Origin: an uncultured Ellagibacter sp.
Lineage (GTDB): Bacteria; Actinomycetota; Coriobacteriia; Coriobacteriales; Eggerthellaceae
Direction of reading: 5' to 3'
Length of the DNA stretch: 11,805 bases
NCBI GenBank assembly: GCA_934613165.1
Contig: CAKTSW010000017.1
Coordinates: forward strand, 1-11,805
Shown: positions 1-5,900 of the stretch, piece by piece
Layout: the number at the start of each line of letters is the position of its first letter
Numbering within the stretch: position 1 is the first letter of the stretch
Program-made: the position numbers and the translations under genes
Notes under the pieces: generated by a model
Database searches by the model: none
What the model was told of the DNA's origin: nothing
Seen by the model: only the letters and a program-made list of their open reading frames with translations

Positions 1-236
1 GCTCCGGCGCCGTACTGCATGATGGCGACCGAGTCGCGCACGTCGATCTGGTCGGCGAACGAGGCGACCATCTGCTTCTCGTCGTCGGTGAGCATGCTGT
101 CGTCGAGCGCGGCTGCGTCCGCGTCCGCCGGCGGTTGTGCCACCGGCTGCGCAGCGAGAACGGGCGCGGGATCGTCGTCGAGCGTGGGCGTGAGGGTGAG
201 CTCGGGGACCGTCTGCGGTTCGGTGCTGTTTTCCAT
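1..236 (-). CDS. telA: TelA/YaaN-family toxic anion resistance protein, N-terminal part (cut by left edge)
   Basis: The first 78 codons are present and the gene runs off the left edge. The start is ATG at 236, with GAAAGG about 8 nt upstream. The product begins MENSTEPQ, passes through a Pro/Ala/Asp-rich disordered stretch (about residues 10-47), and enters a helical region with LTDDEKQMVASFADQIDV at 49-66 followed by MQYGAG at 73-78. This order, an acidic variable leader and then 'L..EE...V..FA..ID......QYGAGAQ', is how TelA (PF05816) proteins begin. The family is linked to tellurite and other toxic-anion or cell-envelope stress tolerance, but its biochemical activity is unsettled. The xpaC-family gene lies 56 bp upstream on the same strand, the usual partner (compare Bacillus xpaC-yaaN), which supports the call. 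The conserved core is outside the window, so the assignment rests on the N-terminus and the context. Confidence 0.75.
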   Translation of the reverse strand, partial: MENSTEPQTVPELTLTPTLDDDPAPVLAAQPVAQPPADADAAALDDSMLTDDEKQMVASFADQIDVRDSVAIMQYGAG

Positions 237-292
237 GGTCGATGCCTTTCGTTAGAAGCCTAAAGTATGTCCCTTGCTGCGCGAAACCTGGG

Positions 293-1453
293 TTAGCGCG
301 CCTGTTTTGCCTGTTCGAACGGGCTTTCGGTCAATCCTTCCTGCGCAAGTACGGCATGGAGGACGGAGATGTCGGCCGACACGTCGATCGCCATGTCGCG
401 GAAAAGCGAGTCGAGCAGCTTTTCGAACGCGGTGTTCAGGCTTGAAAGCGCCGACTCGATTTCGCGCTTCGACGCGAGGATGCTCTCGCTTTGGATGGGC
501 TGGGAATCGAGCTCGCGGTAGGAGTCGAGCAGCTTCACTGTGGTGGGCAGGTAGTAGTCGAGCAGCCGGTCGAGATCGTCTATGAGCGCGGGGTTTTCGG
601 CCGCGGCGTCGAGAATGGCCGCGACCACGTGCTCGATCTGGTCGAGCGTGCGCGAGATGTCCTCGCCGGGGATGGCGTCGTTGCCTTCTCGGATGGCGGC
701 GATGAAGGCACTGCCGCGATCGAGCAGGCGCTGCTGCTCGGCGGTGAGGGGCGCCTGCTCGCCGGTCTTGGCCGAGTTCGCGAGGTCGCGCTGGCGCTGG
801 GCCTCGCGCGCGGTCGCAAGCTGCTGTTCGTGGCGCGCATAGGCCTCGGGGGTCATGAGCAGCAGCCCCGCGTCCTCGTCGAGGGCGGCTTGCTTGAACA
901 TGCCCTTCTTGAGCATCTTCCTCACGTTCTTCATCACGTTGTCGGCGGTGTCGGAGCTGCCCTGCGCAAGCTCCTTCACGCTGCATGATTCGCGCAGCCC
1001 GATGGCTTTGCGGTAGCGGTCGAAGGCGCCTGCGAATCGGAGCTTCTGCGCGCCCGCGATGCCGCACGCCGTGCCGACCGCGATGCCCGCCGCGACGAAC
1101 GGCACGGTGGCTGAGCTGCCGACGAGAAGCGCGACGAGCCCCGTGGCAACAAGGGGCAGGCCCACAACGGCTCCGACAACGACGAGCGCGATGCCCCCGC
1201 CGCGCTTGCTCGAGGGGTTTTCGAAACGCTCGTTCATGAGCTCTTCTTGCCGCTTGCGTTCCTGGATAAGCGCGTACTGCTCCTGACCTCGGCGAATGCC
1301 GTCGGAGGTTTGGGCGACGACGCGCCCGAGGCTTTCGGCCGCGGTGTCGACCGCCCGGTTGATAGTCGATTGCAGGCCGCTGAAGTCACTCGACTTCACG
1401 GCGCTCTGCACTGCGTTCGCGATTTGGTCGGCGAAGTTGTTCGATGAAGCCAT
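293..1453 (-). CDS. xpaC: XpaC-family protein ('5-bromo-4-chloroindolyl phosphate hydrolysis' family)
   Basis: A 386-residue protein. An upstream extension of the frame to 1600 exists, but the start at 1453 is chosen because GGAGAGG lies 8 nt before it and the extension is Arg/Pro-rich noise. Residues 1-80 are polar and probably helical. Residues 86-135 hold two adjacent hydrophobic segments (GGGIALVVVGAVVG and VPFVAAGIAVGTACGIAGA), suggesting a membrane hairpin. Next come RYRKAIGL (146-153) and a 'V..VRKMLKKGMFKQAALDED' stretch (173-194), then a charged linker and a helical C-terminal half with YYLPTTVKLLDSY (300-312) and an acidic 'AFEKLLDSLFRDMAID' helix (342-357). This order matches the XpaC family (PF10112). 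The family name comes from a phenotype and no hydrolase motif is visible, so enzymatic activity should not be assumed. It probably forms an operon with telA and acts at the membrane in envelope stress. Confidence 0.85.
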   Translation of the reverse strand: MASSNNFADQIANAVQSAVKSSDFSGLQSTINRAVDTAAESLGRVVAQTSDGIRRGQEQYALIQERKRQEELMNERFENPSSKRGGGIALVVVGAVVGLPLVATGLVALLVGSSATVPFVAAGIAVGTACGIAGAQKLRFAGAFDRYRKAIGLRESCSVKELAQGSSDTADNVMKNVRKMLKKGMFKQAALDEDAGLLLMTPEAYARHEQQLATAREAQRQRDLANSAKTGEQAPLTAEQQRLLDRGSAFIAAIREGNDAIPGEDISRTLDQIEHVVAAILDAAAENPALIDDLDRLLDYYLPTTVKLLDSYRELDSQPIQSESILASKREIESALSSLNTAFEKLLDSLFRDMAIDVSADISVLHAVLAQEGLTESPFEQAKQAR

Positions 1454-1712
1454 GCGGAATGCCTCTCCGCCGCGTTTCCAAGGCGCGGGCGAATCGATGT
1501 ACGTACGTTGCAATTGGACCCGAACGCGCGGGAACCCGTGCGTGCTGCCACTGTCACGTTTCGGTAACGAGGGGCGCGAACGGGAAGGTGGCGGGCGCAC
1601 GAAGCGGCGGGTGCGTGCAAGGCTGCGAGCGCGCGGGGCGGGCGCAGGCGAGTTGCTGGGCGGGCCTATTCCGACCCCGTCGCTCCCTCGCTTCCGATCG
1701 TTTCGCGCGGCG
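1454..1712. other. Intergenic region between the VOC gene and xpaC
   Basis: This 259-bp stretch has no credible gene. Three short palindromes cluster at 1493-1516: ATCGAT (1493-1498), ACGTACGT (1501-1508) and CAATTG (1511-1516). They lie about 40-63 bp upstream of the xpaC start in an AT-richer patch, so the xpaC-telA promoter or an operator could be here. I see no convincing -35/-10 pair. No hairpin with a T-tract follows the VOC stop codon, so readthrough from the VOC gene into xpaC cannot be excluded. Confidence 0.4.
1462..1468 (-). promoter_or_regulatory. Ribosome binding site deciding the xpaC start
   Basis: GGAGAGG on the minus strand, 8 nt before the ATG at 1453. It is the best Shine-Dalgarno match in this frame and argues against the longer upstream ATG at 1600. 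Confidence 0.7.
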
Positions 1713-2081
1713 TTACTTCGCGGGGAGGATCTCGATCCACGACCCGTCGGGGTCGGCGATGAAGTACAGTCCCATGCGCGGGTTGTCGAAGACGATGCAG
1801 TCCATTTCCTCGTGCAGCTTGCGGTACGCGTCGAAGTCGTCCACCTCGAAGGCGATGTGGGTGTCGCGCCCGCCGTTGGCGTAGGGTTCGGTGCGCCCGC
1901 GGTTCCAGGTGAGCTCGATTTCGAAGGGGGACTGGTCGTTCACGAGGTAGGTGTTCGACCACGAGCCGTCGTCGGGGCCCATCTCGCGCGTCACGCGGAA
2001 CCCGAGCGCGCGCTCGTAGAACGCGATCGATGCTTCCTTGTCGAGCACGTGGATGCACCAGTGGATGATATGTGCTTTCAT
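1713..2081 (-). CDS. Glyoxalase I-like VOC-superfamily protein (lactoylglutathione lyase family)
   Basis: A complete 122-residue protein, close to the length of bacterial glyoxalase I. ATG at 2081 is preferred over the upstream ATG at 2183 because AGGA sits just before it and the fold begins at once (HIIHWCIHVLD). It has the paired beta-alpha-beta-beta-beta modules of the family: AFYERALGFRV (20-30), FEIELTWNRG (53-62), DTHIAFEVDD (73-82) and FIADPDGSWIEIL (107-119). Aligned by eye to E. coli GloA, the four metal ligands are all present as H7, E56, H75 and E117, so a metal-dependent enzyme is likely. Methylglyoxal detoxification through a low-molecular-weight thiol is the default guess, but VOC enzymes are diverse and the substrate cannot be read from sequence. 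The gene is monocistronic or leads towards xpaC-telA. Confidence 0.85.
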   Translation of the reverse strand: MKAHIIHWCIHVLDKEASIAFYERALGFRVTREMGPDDGSWSNTYLVNDQSPFEIELTWNRGRTEPYANGGRDTHIAFEVDDFDAYRKLHEEMDCIVFDNPRMGLYFIADPDGSWIEILPAK

Positions 2082-2238
2082 GACTGTCCTTTCGGTCGGG
2101 GAAATGTTCGCTGCGAGCAGTGTAGCGCATTGCCGGGAATCGCCGCGACGCGTAGGCTGGGACTGCGTGCCGGACGGGGGCAATGCGGTCAGGTAAACTG
2201 CGGCGATGGGGAAAGGGCGCGCGGTCGAGGTTCGGGGT

Positions 2239-2546
2239 GTGGCGGGTTATGCCGGCTTTGCAAACGGCTGCGCGAAAACGAGGGTCTATATGGCAGGCTG
2301 CGACGGCTTTGTAAAGCAAGAAGGAACCTAACCGTTGTTTTTCCCTCCTGAATGGCGGCTTGCGACGCTTTTGCAAATGCTCATGGCAGCCAACAACGGT
2401 TTTGCAAGAAAGCCTGGCAGCCAGCGACGGGTTTGCAAAACGCACGGACGACGAGCTCTTTGCAAAGCCGTCGTTGGCTGCCATGAAAGGGCGAATTTCT
2501 CGGGGTGAAGCGCCTCCCGATTTGCAAAAGCGTCACAGCCTGCCAT
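2239..2546. repeat. Array of seven 26-bp intergenic repeats (five direct, two inverted)
   Basis: The copies are A 2239-2264, B 2290-2315, C 2352-2377, D 2383-2408 and E 2414-2439 on the plus strand, and F 2459-2484 and G 2521-2546 on the minus strand. Each starts (A/G/C)TGGC.G, has a central GACGG-like block and ends in the palindrome TTTGCAAA or a one-base variant. Positions 2-5 (TGGC), 7 (G), 15-16 (CG), 19-22 (TTTG) and 24-25 (AA) are identical in all seven. Start-to-start distances are 31 bp for C-D and D-E and 62 bp for B-C and F-G, so most copies sit on a 31-bp register (26-bp unit plus 5-bp spacer). Only A-B (51 bp) departs from it. D, E and F share GGCAGCCA while B and G share GGCAGGCTG, giving two subtypes. 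I do not recognise the family. Confidence 0.85.
2352..2546. repeat. 195-nt imperfect palindrome built from repeats C, E, F and G
   Basis: The order is C (26) - 36 nt - E (26) - 19-nt loop - F (26) - 36 nt - G (26). The arms are symmetric to the base. E and the reverse complement of F agree at 23 of 26 positions, and one of the three differences would be a G-U wobble in RNA. C and the reverse complement of G agree at 22 of 26. Just outside, CCTCC (2344-2348) can pair with GGAGG (2548-2552). Copy D occupies the left 36-nt arm, while the mirror slot (2485-2520) has no recognisable copy. This could fold as a long RNA hairpin or DNA cruciform. Confidence 0.75.
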
Positions 2547-2767
2547 GGGAGGCCGCGTTTTCGGCTTCAAGCTGCGGGAAGCGAGCAAATTGGGGAGGGC
2601 GCGAGCCTCGGGTCAATACTTGAGCCCACGAATCCTTGCCGTTCTCAAGCTGGTCGCATGCTCGGTCGCGGGAAATGCCGCCTTGGCGATCGGGACATCG
2701 CGCGGGCGTTCGTCGCGACGCTCGCCGCGGGCGCTTGCCGTGCGTGGAAAACAGATCGGTCCCTGCA

Positions 2768-2795
2768 GAAGTACTTCATAAGCATCCTGTATACT
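2768..2795 (+). promoter_or_regulatory. Putative promoter/operator of the giant surface-protein gene
   Basis: A TATACT box (2790-2795), preceded directly by TG, lies about 58 nt before the ATG. There is no good TTGACA-like -35. In its place is a perfect 10-bp palindrome GAAGTACTTC (2768-2777), a position where a regulator could act. A second palindrome, CATGCATG (2811-2818), lies in the presumed leader. The promoter call is moderate and the operator reading is inference. Confidence 0.45.
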
Positions 2796-2841
2796 TATCG
2801 TAACTCGTTCCATGCATGTGCGACCGCCGTTTTCGGCAGGG

Positions 2842-2849
2842 AAGGGGAG
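2842..2849 (+). promoter_or_regulatory. Ribosome binding site of the giant gene
   Basis: AAGGGGAG just upstream of ATG 2853. No in-frame start precedes it and a signal peptide follows directly, which fixes the start. Confidence 0.7.
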
Positions 2850-2852
2850 CCC

Positions 2853-2957
2853 ATGAAGAAGAGCGCCCGCGTCTCCGATATCTTTCTGCGCGTATTCTTG
2901 TCCCTTGCGCTCGTTGTCTCGTTCGTTCCCATTGCACGCGATGCGTCGTATGCCGCG
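2853..2957 (+). other. Sec signal peptide of the giant protein
   Basis: Residues 1-35: basic start (MKKSAR), hydrophobic core (VFLSLALVVSFVPIA, 14-28) and a small-residue region ASYA-AES, with probable cleavage after A34 or A35. R13 sits just before the core. A spacer rich in Asp, Ser, Gly and Asn with recurring NGDG follows. Confidence 0.85.
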
Positions 2958-5900
2958 GAATCCGGCGCGTCTTCCGATGCGGTGAGCGCCGATGTCTCGA
3001 ATGGCGACGGTTCTGATTCGGCGAACGGTGATGGCGCCGACCCGATAAACGGGAACGGCATTGATTCAACGACTGGGGAAGCGGACGCCGTCGACGATTC
3101 GGAAGAAGGCGAACTGCCTGAAGAATCGGGTTCTTCAGACGGCGACGGTTCAGCCTCTGGAAACGCGGAATCGCAAAATGATGCTACCCAACCGGGTGAC
3201 TCCGATGCCGTCGACGGCGAGTTGGATGGGACTGCCCAGGCTCAGGGCGTATACGACTACGCAAAGCTCATGTCGAATGGTTACACATACGAATGCGATG
3301 AGAACGGAGTGCTCGTAGAAACGATAGGCGAGGAAGACCCCGCTCGCTATTCCGTTGATTCGCATTATGTCAAGAATCTCATCGTCGACTATAGAGCGAG
3401 TTCGGTTCCTGAGCGGTTATGCTTCTGCTCCACATACCTTCAATCTGTACGGTTTGAGAACGCGGTCCTTGAGTCCATTGGCGAATATGCTTTTTATGAC
3501 TGCGTGAATCTTTCGTCGATAAGCCTATCTGGTATGTGTATTGGCTCTATCGGTCGAGGTGCTTTCTCTCTTTGCTTAAAGCTGACTAGTCTTAATATCG
3601 AAAAGACTGCAACTATCGAATCGATTGGCGCTAACTGCTTTGACGAAAGCGGTCTTGTTTCGACAGGCTTGGAGAAAGTGACGGGGCTGAAATCTATTCC
3701 CGATAGCGCATATCAGCAGTGCTACGATCTCGTCGACACTGGCCTTGCCGGAAATCAATCAATTGAGTCCGTCGAGGCATTCGCTTTCGCTTATTGCTAC
3801 AGCCTCGTCGACACCGGTTTCGGGACGAATACGCATGTCACGTCTGTTGACGAGTACGCTTTCACGGGATGCGATAAGCTGAGCCAGACGGGGCTCGGGA
3901 CAAATACCCAGATCGTCTCCATCGGTGCCTATGCGTTCCAAGATTGCAAGAGCCTTCGCCTTTCGGGCCTTGAAACCAACACGACGGTTTCGAGTTTGGG
4001 AGAGCACTGCTTCGAAGGCACTGACATGAGCGGCGGGCTCATCTTGCCGCAAGGCTCCAAGATCACCATGCTTCCGAAATATGCGTTCTCTGGAACGAAG
4101 CTCAGTTTTGTGTACTTGCAGTGCGATCACGCGGTGCTCGTCGATATGCAGACATTTCCGAATGGCTTTATAAAGGTTTTGGTGCCCGCGCGCTCGCTCG
4201 ACTTATATCAGGATAGCGAGGTCGAACGCGTCTGGAAGGCCTCTGGCTACGACTTGCCCTATGACGCATCGAAGTATCTGTATCTGGGCGTCACAAGCGA
4301 CCCCGCCGGACTTGTGTATCAAAAAGGGGATGCGATTTCCCTTAGCGGCATGCAGGTCAAGTTCAACTACGACGACACGCAGCGAACCTTCGATTACGCT
4401 GACCTTGCAAGCAACTATGCGTTCAGCCAGTTCTTCTCGATCAGCCCCGAAGATGGGTCGGCTTTTAAATCCTCTTACAACGGCATGCCCGTGCAAGTGA
4501 CCTATAACGACGGCGATCATCTGCTTAACGCGTATTCAAACGGGCTTTTGCAAGAAGAAGGAAGCGATACGCTTTCCGTGTTCGTGGAATCTCCGACCGC
4601 GCAGCTTGGGGAAACCGCGACAGGCGGCGGGCAGTTTGCTTCGGGCGATATGTGCACGGTGAGCGCCAAGACGACGCTTGACGGCAGGATGTTCGCCTAC
4701 TGGGCGGATGAAGAGGGCAACGTCCTTTCTGAAAAGGAAACGTACGAATTCACCGTTACGCGCTCCATCGTGCTCACTGCCGTGTTCGCCAATGAAGTTA
4801 CGGTTACTCCGAAGGCGCAGCTCAACGAGGCAGGCGGGCAAGAAGTCGAAGGCGTGACCTTCTCGATAGTCGCCAACGACTGCAATTACGGGGAAACATT
4901 CGTCACATACCCCGGCAAGAAAGTGACGATTACCTGCTCATACGATTCCTTGAAATACACGATCGATCATTGGGCCTATTCAGATGGTGCTTACTGGATT
5001 GACGGGAGCGAGAACGCTGCGAGCGTCGAGTACACCGTGGAGGGAAAGGGCGATCCTGTCGCCATCCTTAAGGAGAAGGAGCAGCCCGACCCGGTCGATC
5101 CCGGCCAACCTATCGACCCGGTGGTCGCGGTGCGCGTCAACTACTCCCAAACCATCGACATGGGCGGGCGCACGCTTATGGAAGGCGTTGAGGTTCCGAA
5201 CGTTTCGGGCTCGCGATTCCTCTTCAAAGGCCAGTTCGTGGCGCTCGATGCCGAGCGGTTGGGCATGCTCGACGACGACATCTCGTTTACGGGTTGGTAC
5301 GACAAGGACACGGGCGAGCTTATAAGCGACAAGCGCGTGTGCTTGTTCAAGCCGGACAAGGATACGAACATTGAGGCCCGCTTCGCGTTGAAGAGCACGG
5401 CTGTGCATATCAACCAGGCGGAATCCACCGATTATTCCGAAGCTTACGCCCACGTCACGCCGACGGTCGGTAACTGCTACCGCGACGCGGGCGAGACGGT
5501 GGAGCTTTCCGCCACCACCGAAAACGCGCAGTTCCGCGGCTGGTACGAAGGCCCCTCGGGCGGGCAGACGCTCATCAGCAGCGACCTTGCCTGCAATTAC
5601 GAGGTTCCTAACGTGAACGGCCCGGCAGCGCAAATCGAGATCACGCCCTGGTACTGCGCGCAGCAGGCGAGCGTCGTCTTGGACGTCGACGGCACCACCG
5701 ACGACGGCAGCCCGCAGGGCTCGTTCATCACCACGGGCCTTTACGGCATCGGTTCGAGTGTGACCGTGTTCGCCATTCCCGCGCCGTACTATGTGCTCGA
5801 CTACGTCACCGATGCGGCGGGAAACAAGGTGGCTGTTGCGGAAAACGGCTCCTACACCTTCACACTTACGGGAGATACCGAGCTTACGGCCCACTTCCGC

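Larger units (their letters stand above)
2082..2852. other. Divergent intergenic region (771 bp) holding a repeat array
   Basis: No credible protein gene lies between the VOC start (2081) and the surface-protein start (2853). The contents are a possible -10 for the VOC gene (TACACT on the minus strand, 2119-2124, without a good -35), seven 26-bp repeats (2239-2546), a small hairpin at 2610-2627 (TCAA/TTGA plus GGG/CCC with a bulged G, no T-tract), a GC-rich unexplained stretch at about 2628-2760 and the promoter region of the giant gene. Both flanking genes point away, so nothing here can be a 3' terminator for either. Confidence 0.7.

Noticed and set aside
1666..2484. 272-codon minus-strand frame over the VOC gene and repeats
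   Set aside because: It overlaps the VOC gene in another frame, and its N-terminal part is only translated repeat units. The VOC gene has all four metal ligands in its own frame.
2414..2484. E/F hairpin as an intrinsic terminator
   Set aside because: No T-tract on either strand, and both neighbouring genes start, rather than end, towards this region.
2239..2546. CRISPR array
   Set aside because: Spacers are 5-36 nt and irregular, two copies are inverted, repeats are diverged, and no cas gene is nearby.
2239..2546. Plasmid or phage iteron origin
   Set aside because: There is no replication initiator gene or AT-rich unwinding region nearby, and two copies are inverted.
2613..2813. 66-codon minus-strand open frame
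   Set aside because: No ribosome binding site, no recognisable family, and it overlaps the putative promoter of the giant gene.
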